Assembly (NCBI GenBank): GCA_022818135.1
Contig: JAFMSR010000008.1
Location: forward strand, 13,673,399 to 13,737,398
Reading direction: 5' to 3'
DNA: 64,000 bases
From: Saxidomus purpurata
Lineage: Eukaryota > Mollusca > Bivalvia > Venerida > Veneridae
In this document: positions 49,101-60,650 of the stretch, piece after piece
Layout of the letters: each line of letters begins with the position of its first letter
Position numbering within the stretch: the first letter of the stretch is position 1
The notes under the pieces: model-generated
Told to the model about the DNA's origin: nothing
Seen by the model: only the letters and a program-made list of their open reading frames with translations
Databases searched by the model: none
Position numbers and translations under genes: made by a program

Positions 49101-51841
49101 CAGTTACTTACGCAAGGTCAATTTAACTGATATATTACTGATCTGAAGTAACTGGAAAAAAAAACGTTAAAGCAAACGGCTTTATTGACAAGCCGTGATT
49201 TGGCCGAGTCTGTGACAGCAAAATTTCCCAGTTGATTAAAATAAGCAGATGATGTTGACCAAACAAGACCACATCATACAGACTCATTTAGGCAATTTTA
49301 AAATGACCCCTATAGAGCCATTTTCTTTGCTGACAGCCCTTGCAAGCTGGTAAATATTGCGACTGTAGTTCCTCTTCAAACTGAAAGTTCCCTTCTATAT
49401 TGTAATATCGAAGGCAGTGCTAGTCTTGAAGGCTTTGTTGAAGTTGCTTTGTTGCTCCCAAAGACAAGATGGGAGCTGTTGGCAGGTATTATAATTGTGC
49501 CAAAGGCAAACCCCAGGTCGATTGATATACCAATTAAGAGATGTACATTCATCTCCTGGCTATAAACTCTTTTGTTGTGTAGCAGAAAAGCAGTGTTTGC
49601 TGGTGATGGTTTGGGAGGCAATATATTCTTTTCCTAAACTAACCTTTGTACCAGAAGAAGCATATATTATATTGATATTGAATGCTAGGTCTGATCATTG
49701 CAAGATAGCAATATAGTCTGCATTTTAGCCCCGATACAGACGTTATGGTGATGCTGGAACACCATTTCAACTGCATCGGCGCTAAAATTGTGTATTTCCA
49801 GATAGGCAAACACTCCTATAAATACAGTGCTCAATGTCACTTTACTTTGCATTTTTTCTTCCCTGACATCTGGGTAACTTGATTTTATTCTCCCTCAGTA
49901 TTGTTTTGAGGGTTGTGACACAACATGCCTTTTCTTTGCAATTTGCAAAAAAACAACACATGAGCTACTGACTGATGTTGTAGGCACATGCAATGATATG
50001 TGCACTGCTGAGTGTGCATGTGAATCACTGCAACAGTGGCATGTGGCTATGGGGCAAGCATAGACAGCCACTGTGTTGTTTTCATGCATTGAATAAAATT
50101 GGGATTTCCGCAACAATGGTAATATGTATTAAAATCAATGATGGTCATTTCGTTTTGGAAGTTTTGCTATACTTTGTACTAAAAACGACTGTAAAAATTG
50201 TATTTCTTTAACCTGATACTGATTTGTAGATCGTAACGTACTTCATAATGAAAAATAGATACTTGTAACAATTATAACACTTACTGCAGAAACTATGTTT
50301 ACACATGAATATTTTGTTGTATTATAAATGCCATATGGACTAGCATTGCAAGTAGATAGCCTTCAATAACATGATGGGTGGGGTAAATGTACATGTACAT
50401 GACATGTACTTTCATATAAAATGTATAATGGTTAGCTGTATACATATAGTTACATTGAGAATATCTCTTGATTACATGTACTTATTTTCCATAAGCTTTC
50501 TGTTTACGGTCAGTTTTTTAGCGTGTATAATTTATCTTCATACTAAAGTTACCATCACATGTAGCAAAAATGTTCTTGAAAAATATTAGGTATCCTAACT
50601 ATGTGATATTATTTAAATTGTCTATAGTTGAGGTTCTTTTTCATTCAAAGATAGTTTGTTACATTCTTGTGCTGTATAACTGAGCCATATAGTAGATAAA
50701 AATAAGTTGTATATATTATAAATAATGATTTATACGATATATAATACTTTTTATGAATTTTAGGTGATATTGACTTTGGAATGACATTGACCTTGACCTT
50801 CATTGCTAATCCAATTTAGTACAAAAGAATCAAAGCAGAAGTTATAGAAAAAATGTTTGTTAAACTGTTTCCTGATATATTTATAACGAAAACATTGTCG
50901 TATTGTTATGGATTTTAGATGCAGCAAGCCAAAATGAAAGATTTTAGGATGGTGGGTGGGGTAATTTCAATTATGCTCTCACCATATAAACATTTCAATT
51001 TACTAAATTGCTATTATATCAAGGGATTTAAACCTTTACTTATTTTAAAGTGTAAAGACATGTGTTTAAACATCATTTCTACAATTTATTAGATTTGATA
51101 GTTGATAGAAAGCTTATATTTAGTCTTTTTTGACTATTTGACCTTGAAATGATCCTGACCTTGACCTATGCTAATCCAGTTCAGTATCAAAGAGTCAAAA
51201 CAGTAGTTTTAGAAAAATTGTTATTTGTTAAACTGTGTCCAGTAATATTTATAACAAAAACACTGTGTTATTGTATGTGGATTGTAGATGCAGTAAGCGC
51301 AAATGAAAGATTTTAGGGTGGTGGGTGGGGTAATTTCAATTATACTCATCCATATTAAAAGTTATTTTTACAAAATTGCTTCTATTTCAATGGATATAAC
51401 CCTATACTTATGTAAATGAGTAAAGATATGTGTTTTACAATCATTTATACAAGTTAACAGATTTGATATTTGGTAGAAAGCTTATTTTTAGTGATTTTTT
51501 AGTATTTGACCTTGAAATGACATTGTCCTTGACCTTTGCGGGCCATAACTTTTACAAACATTTGTAGCCTTGATAGTGAGGTGTTATGAAAAATAAATTA
51601 TTTTAGCATTCCATGTATATTAAGATTATTATTTTAGAGTCAAATAGTTTACTATACGTTTTTATTTTGGTGTTCAATTTGACCTTGACCTTGACCTTTT
51701 CCAACTTTCCACCAAAGGTCGGCAACTTTTATTTACTGTTCAATAAACTTCAATGCCTGCCAAACATTTTTGAATATAACTTAGCTTGTTACTTTTTAGT
51801 GCATACTGGACTCAAGTAGCAGTCAAAATGCTGCTCTACTA
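46177..51841. mobile_element. Candidate large TIR element with 1.6-kb repeat-bearing arms
   Basis: The ends are TAGTAGAGCAGC and GCTGCTCTACTA, flanked by TAT on both sides (46174-46176, 51842-51844). The inverted arms run 46177-47810 and 50220-51841 and stay collinear. Inside each arm are two to three tandem units of about 370 bp with 'ggtcaatgtcatttcaaggt', 'gaaattaccccacccacca' and 'acaatacgac', mirrored on the other side ('gtgggtggggtaatttcaat'). A single-copy loop of about 2.4 kb (47811-50219) carries gene fragments. A 3-bp duplication is weak evidence for transposition; superfamily unknown. Confidence 0.55.
48459..48905 (+). pseudogene. Decayed fragments of an uncharacterised invertebrate protein family
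   Basis: Two pieces on the plus strand look protein-derived. One (48530-48650) reads VQPTNYELVYNTLKRCKEQM and then SALDQDFCPIAFDMGLQ before a stop. The other (48820-48904) reads LLDEFSAQGREAPPTLAFWD followed by NYL and a stop. Between them, after frameshifts, is a piece with NALAYAFYDWWCS. The order and wording recall a large family of uncharacterised proteins, repeated in mollusc and other invertebrate genomes, with 'PT.YE.VY.TL..' and 'PTF.FWD.YIDM' style segments. This is from memory, not a search. Stops, frameshifts and a missing middle show it is dead. It sits in the loop of the inverted-repeat element. Confidence 0.4.
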
Positions 51842-52199
51842 TATTACAATGTGTTATGGACAAACACTGAAATAATTAATGTGCTTTTTTATTATTTATG
51901 CAGAAAATCCTGTGGGACATATATGCGTTTAAACTCTTACAACTGTATTTTTTTAAAGTAAATATAATCATTCTTCATAATGAAATTTGTACAAACGGCG
52001 TTTTTAGCAGTTTATATAACTAATTTTGATTTGAAACGTGTTAACATTTCCTCTTCAGTGTGACGAACGAAGGAAGGTTCTCCGGGTCCAAAACCGCACT
52101 TCGACACTTAAGACCCTTAGACAAAAAATTATGATATGTAGCGTATTTATAGTTGTTTAGTTTTTGAAAGTGTCTCGTGTCCTCGTCCGCACCCAAAGC

Positions 52200-52560
52200 C
52201 CCGGATCTGGAGACTAAGCTATATATCTGTCACTTCGAGCCCTGGACATATTTTTGTATTTTCTATATATTACTTTCTTTAAAAAGTCATCTTTGAAAAG
52301 ATGACGCACCACTTTAAGAAGATAGAATGACTGTTTGACATAATAACACGTCACTAAGACAAGATAACATAAAACTTTAAGAAGAAAGCATGACTGTTTG
52401 ACATAATAAGACGTCACTTAGACAAGATAACACACCACTTTAAGAAGATTGTATGACATGTAACGGTTCATTAACAAGACATAACTACCATTTGAGAAGA
52501 TAGAAAACCACTTAAACAAGACAAGACACTGTGTTAACAAGACAACTTGTAATGTATCAA
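52200..52560 (+). repeat. Degenerate tandem repeat of about 70-80 bp
   Basis: Four or five diverged units contain 'cactttaagaagatagaatg', 'actgtttgacataataa', 'acgtcacttagacaagataa'. It lies in the right-side segment 51842-54069, which has no counterpart in the left arm. Minus-strand ORFs through it are repeat artefacts. Strand is nominal. Confidence 0.55.
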
Positions 52561-53337
52561 AATAAGACAGCTGCGGCGTTCCATACTTCTGTAATAAATC
52601 GCTATCCACCCATTAATTGTACAACAACTTTACGTTTAAGCTATACATTCCAGTCATCATCGGTGAAATCAAAATATACAGTAAAAAACATAGATAGGTG
52701 TGATGCATTAGTTATGGATGGCAGAAATGTGCAGATTGGTGCATATCCGGGATGATATTGATAACCATTTCGTCTTCAATGTGGCAACTGTTTCCTTATG
52801 CAAATACAAGTGATTGTATCAATAACATATCCTTGTACGCCAATTTGAATTTTACCTGTTTTCACAAAAAGAAGATTAAATCATTTTAATCAAATAGTTC
52901 TGACATGAACAAGCCTTGAAAGCAGTTTTTATACACCCATGACTGTTCAAAACGGTTCAAGCCTTGCTACCAAATATGATTATGTGAGAAATTTAACAGG
53001 TTACAAAACAAATTATTTTCCGCAGGTAAATTCATAGTCTGCACTTCTTTTAAGGTCCATTACTAAGACCAATCGAATTTTATTTTAAATCTGGAATTGT
53101 ATCAGGGAAACACAGTTTGTTTGAAACTGGCTTCTTAAACTTTGCAATGGCCGTGGAGTATTTCCCTGTTTGAAATACTGCTGCAGAAAAACGAGTGAAT
53201 GTTTTTGTATTTCCTTAGATTGACCTGGGTGGTCTTTTTGTCCTACTTTCGCTTTATTGCATGTCGTAAACAGTCAGAGATATACGAGATTTTGTAACCT
53301 TCGTGGAGAGCTGTAGCACGTTTACTGTCACTACTAC

Positions 53338-53440
53338 CCATTTCAGCTAGGTGGACTAAGGCATGGGATTCGAACCCTGGACCTATCACACCGGATTATA
53401 ACCTAAGAGCTATCAGTTTAGGGTCCTTATCGGGTGTAAT
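53338..53440 (-). repeat. Possible tRNA-derived SINE remnant
   Basis: On the minus strand TAGCTCTTAGG (box A-like, one mismatch to the usual consensus) is followed about 30 bases later by GGGTTCGAATCCC, a perfect box B/T-arm sequence. A cloverleaf does not close well, so this is more likely a SINE head or tRNA relic than a functional tRNA. Confidence 0.35.
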
Positions 53441-55437
53441 AATGTAATCGAATTTGGGAATTGTTGAGCTAATTTATAGGACTCATATCGATTTTACCTT
53501 TACCATAATGATCATCCTTATGAGTGAGTTCTTTTTTGTGAACTTTTCATTTAGAAATGGTAGAATAAATCAGACGAACTTACGACTCTCTTTAGAAGTC
53601 CTACGAATCCGTCTGTATGCTACTCCTGAAAAAAGACTGCCTGTCTAAATTAATTGTCAAATGTATCTATGCTATATGATCGTTTTTGTTGGTTTTTTTT
53701 GTGTTGAAGTATAGCTATTTCGGTATTAACGTTTATTTGAATATCATAAATGAAATTATTGAATCTAAAATCTGATTACATGAATCGTTTCATTTACTTA
53801 TTACTGGTGATGAAAATTTTTGTGTATTCTTGTAAGAAGAAGCAGGTAGCGGAACAGTCGCGTTTCTTTTTGTCAAGAATTTCCTTTTTTTCCCGTTACT
53901 TGTTCCTTTTGTTAACATATCAACATTTTAAAATCATTTAAACTTCATGGCCATTTATAATTGATTCTAAATTTACTCAGACGTTTATCCTTTAGAATAT
54001 ACAGTTTTTCACCTTACCAAGAACGGAATTTCCGATTAATGTAACAATTTTCCGTATTTCGGCATGAAAAGAATGACGTCATGGTTTGTAAACATTGAAA
54101 CGTCGCGTTTATATAAATGCATTTGCTGGTGAGATTCGAAGATTTTTAACAAAAAATCAAACGTGAACACATGCCTTTTTTATTTGATCATTTAAAAGAG
54201 CAAAACCGGATGATTATAATATCAATAAATAAAAATCTTTGACTGCGCGGATAACGCGCTATACGGCAAAGTCTGTAAATTTTGACGTAAAAACATCGCT
54301 AAATTTTTGACTTTGGACTATTTATTTTTGCAAAAAAAATGGTTTTGTAATGCATCAAACACATTAAAATTGCTCTTACCGAATAAAGGCTGTTGTCAAA
54401 ATAATGTACACTTGAAAAAAGTGAACTTTCGCCAACATATTATTGAAATTATGATAGAAAAACGATCAATTTTCGTTTGAAAAACGGGTGCCGCCAGATT
54501 GCGCTTTTTATGTGAATGTTAAAGCTAAATAGAAAAAAGAATACTATTTTTCGAAAATATAGACATGGATCTATACCTGGACCAAAATGCATACTTTTCC
54601 ATCTACTTTTTGAATTTTTGTGCTAAAGTCCGCAGCTACCTTAAATAGAACACAATACTATCATTATGGTATTAAAAACATAAATCATGTACTAATGTGT
54701 ATTTTAAGGGGCAATGGGACTTTAAACGTTTTCAGTATAAGCATTAGGGACCTTCATGTTTTAAGTTGGTAAATGATAAAAAAAACGAGTGTACATATTT
54801 TTTATGTTTTTTGAAACTTAAAAATATAACACGATGAAACTAGAAAACTATTTCACAGTTGATTCCATTATCACAGCTGTAGTTAAGGAATATGCCAACG
54901 AAAAAGTGATTTTCAGTAGGAAGATATGGTTTTGTATATTGTGTTTAAAAGATAATGTTAAAAACGTATGATGTACTTTCTTTTGAATGTAACGACGTAT
55001 CACTTACATGGTTGGCATTATCCCTGAATCGAATCAAAACACAAATCACATACAAAGCATAGCAATAAAATATAAATCACAATTCCTGAAAATGATTGCA
55101 CAACAATAATATAAATTCAATCTCATATTTCTATCAACGCATAGAAAACGGTTAAAGTAAACCAAAACACTTTTCTAAATGATAACAAACTGGAACATAG
55201 CTTACGCTAGGGCAGTGGAAAATATCTTATAAAATAGCATTGTCCTATTATAGCTAGAAATCTCTGCTAATATTGTGGTAACAGCATATCGACCTTTGAG
55301 CGAAAATGTTCGATTCACAAGTTTACAAAACTTATCTGTATTGAAATTCGTCACAAAATATCTGTGCAAATAATGTTTGATAATTTTTAACGGTATAAGT
55401 GTTCAGTCATTTGTTTATACTAGATGAGTGTTCAGTA

Positions 55438-56198
55438 GAACACTTGTGTCGCCCTCTTACGCTTTGTCAGAATAACCAATAATTTTGTGACAAAATCTAA
55501 GTACAAAAATGGGCATAACTCTGTCAAAAATGACCTTGACCTACAGAATTTGGCGGCATCACAACCCTTTTGTCATAAGCAATGCAATTTGAAAGTTTGA
55601 TGAAGAAATCTTTTGAAATGGCAAAGTTATAGCCAACGTTAATTTTCGTGACAAAATCTAAGTACAAAAAGGGGCGTAACTCTGTCAAGTATGACTTTGA
55701 CCTACAAAATCTGAAGGCATCACAACCCCTTTGGCATAAGAAATACAATTTAAAAGTTTGATAAAGAAATCTTAAGAAATGGCAAAGCTATCGCCAAAAT
55801 CTAAGTACAAAACGGGGCATAACTCTGTCAAATATGACCTTGACCTACACAATTTGGTGACACCACAACCCTTTTGTCATAAGCAATGCAATTTGAAAGC
55901 TTGATGAAGAAATCTTAAGAAATGGCATAGATATAGCCAACGTAAAGATTTCATGACAAAATCTAAGTACAAGAAGGGGCATAACTCTGTCAAATATGAC
56001 CTTGATCTACAAACTTAGACGGCATCATGACCCATTTGTCATAAGCAATACTATTATAAAGTTTGATGAAGAAATCTTAAGAAATGGCAAAGTTATAGCC
56101 AACGTTAAGTTTATGTGACGGACGGATGGACCGACGGACGGACAAAGCGATCCCTATGTATCACCTTTTCTCCGAAAGGGCGACACAAAAAGTGTTTC
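55438..56198 (-). mobile_element. Repeat of the 3025 family with TIR-like ends
   Basis: The ends AACACTTGTGTCGCCCT and AGGGCGACACAAAAAGTGTT are inverted. Between them are four to five units of about 150 bp with 'gggcataactctgtcaaata', 'tgaccttgacctacaaaat', 'aagcaatgcaatttgaaag' and 'agaaatggcaaagttatagc'. A 'gacggacggatggaccgacg' patch sits beside the right end. It is the same family as TRIM intron 1 (3025-4010) in the opposite orientation. It lies in right-arm-only DNA. Confidence 0.7.
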
Positions 56199-57128
56199 AA
56201 ATCTCATTTTCCATGTTACATTTAACGTTATGTAAACTTGACAAAGTAAATGTCATCTGAAAAGAATAACATTGTTATAGTTTTAAAAGGATAGATACCA
56301 ACAATAAGTTTCAGAGTCTTCCGCATCTTATCGTGTGTTAGTTTATTTCATTTATCCACTCTTACATAAAACATGTATTTAGAATAGCATACAATATATG
56401 CCAAAACAAGTATCTGCCACAGGCCGTAAAGATCTAAATTAAAATTGCAGTTTGCATCGGACCGTAACAATTGATTTTGAAAGCAATAAATGCATACGTT
56501 TTCCATGATCTGAGACCAGTGAAATAGTGTAAAGTATTTGAGATTTTTGTTTTCATTTGTTTTTAATTTCGTGTAAATATACATGCAAATGAACATGAAA
56601 AGTAAACACAAAAACGCATGCGTATAAAAGACAAACTTTTTGATAGCAGTTAACGTAGTCTCTCCTCTTTCTAAAGTGACTTGTCGCATTACCACTTATT
56701 AAATTTGCTTGCACCGTAGCCCATTTTCAAAAGAACAAATATTTAGCTTTTTTGCATTTAAGTCATTTTTTAAATCATTTTCAGATGCTAATTATCCTCG
56801 TGAACTCTCGTTGACTGATAGAAACATTGTTTATGTACATAGTAATGGGCTAGGTTACAAAATGTGTGAACACTTGTCACATTAGCTCCCAAGATTTCTC
56901 AAATTTTGACCATTTGCCTCATTTTGGGGACCAAACGACTAAACTGGTGAAGGATAAATTATAATCTATGGAAAGAAGACTGTTCTCCGCTTAGAATAAG
57001 CTATATTTCAAAATAACAGACCTAAAAATGAAATACTTACAGCCTTTTGAAACTCCGAGTCGGGAGCTTTTTTACTTGGCGCAGTAGCTAAAAATGACGT
57101 CGCAAGTCACGTGGGTTATGCACACTGT

Positions 57129-58005
57129 ACAATGCTTGTGTTTCGGAAAGGAATTTTTGAATTTTCATTACTTTTTTGCTATCTGAAGAATTTTTGAAAT
57201 TCAAAAAAAATTATGAAATGCTCTTGATACTCATATTTTCACATTAAAATATCTCTTTTGAAAAAAGTACCGTTTTTAATGGCACTTAATTTTTCATAAC
57301 GGCTTGTTGTTGCTGCTTATAACCATTTACGAAAACATTGTAAGTTACGCGCTTGCGAATTTTTCATTTTGAATCTTAACAAAAATTAAAAATAATGAAT
57401 GAAGTGTTTACTTTATTAGCTTTCCAGTGACATAAAATATTTTAAAATATCTTTAAAAAAAGAGTAATGGCTATTAAAAAAACACCCCTTACAAATACAA
57501 AAACACGATACTAGCTGCCGCAGTATTCTTCACGGGTCGTACCGACTATACCTCGAACGAGGATGGTGGACCTAATAAGCACAATTACAAACAAGCAGTA
57601 TTCTTCCGCGCTAGATATAATCAAAGCACTGAAAGTGCAGACAAAAAGGTGTCCTCACAAGGGGATTTTTCTTACAGACAATGAGTGATACTTCGCTAAC
57701 AGTACTTGATTTTGATTTCCATCCGTTGATTTAAATCACAGACCTGCAGATCATTGAAAACACATCATGTTGCTGTTGTTTTTTTAAACATACTTTTGCT
57801 TGAGAGTTTTTGACGAAGTAAAATTCAGTGCTTTTAAATTGTATGTAACCAGCTTTGATTATGACACATCCTTCAGGAATACGTGACACGACATACTCGT
57901 CTATTATTTCACGAAATGTTCATGAAACATAAAATTTAAGTGGTGGTGCATTATGTTTCCGTAAGGGACGCATGCTTACATCATAAAACATATAATACAT
58001 ACGGA
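57129..58005. other. Non-coding DNA, nothing recognised
   Basis: AT-rich, non-repetitive sequence between the giant inverted repeat and the next foldback. No coding region can be supported. Confidence 0.3.
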
Positions 58006-58156
58006 ATATTATAACAGTTGGTTGATCTGCGGAGTCGTATCTTTTGAGTTGGCTGTGTAGTTCCGGATCACACGAGAGGCGGAGCCTCAAGTGTGATCCT
58101 GATCTATGCAGCCAACGAGAAAGAAACACACGCAGATCAACCGACTGTTATAATAT
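58006..58156. mobile_element. Foldback element, arms of about 70 bp
   Basis: Left arm atattataacagttggttga and right arm tcaaccgactgttataatat are inverted. The match continues inward through 'tctgcg', 'gttggctg' and 'ggatcacac', reaching a short GC-rich centre (ggcggagcctc). Its layout matches 44811-44959 and 33981-34080. Confidence 0.7.
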
Positions 58157-58303
58157 ACCTTTTATTATATACCTTTTACCGAATATCATATGTTAAATTT
58201 TATATAAACGTTAATTTGTGTCATTAATGGCAAAAATCAACATAACGCGCTATTTCGTGTCACGTTTTATATGGCGTCGATGACGTCATTTCCTTCTTCC
58301 GTG

Positions 58304-58346
<43 letters not shown>

Positions 58347-58347
58347 T
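58304..58347. repeat. (AAT)n microsatellite, 3' tail of LINE B
   Basis: About 14 ATA/AAT triplets. On the minus strand it follows 'cgaaaaataaagat' directly after the LINE 3' end. Non-LTR elements of the CR1/L2 and related clades often end in such short tandem tails, so I read it as the element's tail. Confidence 0.7.
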
Positions 58348-60650
58348 CTTTATTTTTCGAAGGTAACACAATAAGACAACAACTTATATACTATGCGGCC
58401 TTCATAACAACAAAGAAAACATGGCAATTCACATTCATGCAAAACAAACAGAATCTTGAAAAACTAAAAATTACATTTTACTGATATAAGTGGAAAAATA
58501 AATATATTGATACGTGACAGACACACATACATGCAATATCAAATTAAAGAATATGTATTAAATTGTAAAGCAACTACTATATGCACTAAACATCAAATAT
58601 ATTAGTGAAAATTAATTAATTAACTAGTGTGTGCAGTATAATTAACAAACATCAAGTTCATGTATCTAGCAAAACAATGTTGTAAGTAAGAGACATTCAA
58701 TATTTATAAATTTGACTGTAGTGATAGAAGATGTTTTTTATAATTATATTTGAAAACATTCAGGGATTTTGCTTTACGAATCGTATCAGGAATAGAATTC
58801 CACACCTGCATGCTAAAGTATTGAAAAGACTGTTTCATATAATGAGTATTAAATGAGATTTGTACAACATTTTGTCTTGAAGAGGATCGCAACATGTATC
58901 TGTTATTATTCGCAAGAGGTATCAAATCACTAATATATTCAGGGACATCATTATGGAATGATTTGTAAGTTATTACTCCTGCATGATAGAAACAGCGATT
59001 TTCAAACGTGAGCCACTGAAGGGTTTTAAAGAGATCTGCAGATGGTGTTCTGACTGGTTTACCTAATATTACCTTCGCTGCTCGCTTCTGGAGATTTGTA
59101 ATTTTTGAGATGTGCGATTGCTTGTTTTTACCCCAAATAATGCTGCAGTAGTCAAACGTTGACATAATATATGAATTGTAAAACATAGATTTCATAGTGT
59201 CATCTAGATAAACGAGAATGCGTTTTAAAACAAAAATTTTAGAATTAAGCCTTTTGCAAACTGTTTCTACTTGCAAGTCTCACTTGAGATTTTTATCGAT
59301 ATATATACCGAGAAGTTTTTGACTGCATACATTATTGGTGTGCTCATTATTTATTTGAATATCGCGATCTGATTCATGGAGAGTAGAGTCGTCAGCATAT
59401 AAATCATTATTGCTTGATGATGTTTCAAAAGCAATGTCATTTATGTATGATAAAAATAATAACGGCCCAAGTATAGAGCCCAGAAGTAACTTGCAGTGCA
59501 TTTGAAGTTATATTACCAGATTTAATAATCTGGCTCCTGTTAGACAGATAAGATGCAAATAATTTAATGGTGTTGGGAGAAAAGTGGTATAACTTGAGTT
59601 TGTGTAAAAGAATGTTATGATCTACCAAGTCGAATGCCTTTCGTAAATCCAGAAAAACTGCCCCTATATATTTCCCAGAGTCAATGTCGTTTAGCCACGT
59701 ATCAATGAGGTGAATTAATGCTGTTTGACATGAATTTTGCTGTCGGAATCCCGATTGCGCATGGTGTAATATTTTCGTATTTTGAAAAAAGTTCTGTAGC
59801 TGAGTAGCAATGTGTCTTTCGAAAATTTTAGAAATGGTAGACAAAATTGATATTGGACGATAGTTATTCGGATCTTGTCTGTTACCAGATTTGAAAATTG
59901 GGATAACAAATGCCTCTTTAAGTTTGTCTGGAAAAACACCCGTATCTATACTCTGATTAATGATGTGGGCAATTGCAGATGATATGTAATCACCACAAGA
60001 TTGTAAAATTCGTGGACCAATACCGTCCAATCCTGTTGATTTGTTTGGATTTAATTTATTAATAATTTGCTTTACTTCATATGCAGAGACAAATTTTACT
60101 TCAAATAACATGTGTTTCAATTTACTTTCAAGTATGTTCTGACGACTTAAAAAGATTTCTTTAACAAAAGATGTCTTTCAATAATATTTGATATATTTAT
60201 GAAATGTTCATTTAAGGCATCTAGAATGTTGTACTGGTCTTCTATTATTACGTTTTGATACAAAAGTCTTGCTGGTATTTGATTTTCTTTATCAGAGTTT
60301 TTGTTCCTAAAAGGCATCGGATATTATTCCATAAAGAACTGACTGATTTATTTTTTAAAATAGCTTCATTGTAAAAGTTCTTTTTGCTTTTCTTTATTAA
60401 AGTTATAACCTTATTTCTTTGCATTTTGAACTCATTAAATTTCTTGTCTCTATGAAGCTTATTTCGCTTGCACATGGCCGACTTTATTTCTTCTGTAAAC
60501 CATTCTGGTTGTGTGTCCCGTTTTACCCTTTTCTCTTTAACAGGGGCATGTTTATACAACACGTTATTAATAATTGCGTAGAATATATGTAAAGATATAT
60601 TTGGCTCATGGAATGTTTCTACAATGTCAATATCAGCATTCATTAAATCG
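58348..60650 (-). pseudogene. LINE B: non-LTR retrotransposon, 5'-truncated and broken
   Basis: Minus-strand pieces, in order, give a LINE ORF2 from just before the reverse transcriptase to its end. First (60643-60248) is the basic linker with QPEWFTEEIKSAMCKRNKLH. Then comes the RT (60120-59437) with STGLDGIGPRIL, NNYRPISILSTISKIFERHI, QSGFRQQNSC and the motif A segment FLDLRKAFDLVDH, which keeps the catalytic aspartate. After a frameshift (59501-59280) come GSILGPLLF and the YADD motif C. Then DRDIQ jumps to LLGIYIDKNLK, so about 60 residues that usually separate them are gone. Last (59276-58704) is the C-terminal region with DYCSIIWG and LQKRAAKVILG. The endonuclease is missing. Motif wording suggests a CR1/jockey-like group; clade not assigned. 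Confidence 0.85.

Noticed and set aside
49376..49621. Minus-strand 81-codon ORF in the loop of the inverted repeat, with an 'AFGT...ALP' pattern
   Set aside because: It faintly recalls another uncharacterised invertebrate family, but the resemblance is a few residues and it runs opposite to the clearer fragments at 48459-48905.
56348..56695. 115-codon minus-strand ORF with hydrophobic segments
   Set aside because: It lies in right-arm-only DNA of the inverted repeat and overlaps a block boundary. Nothing in it resembles a known family.
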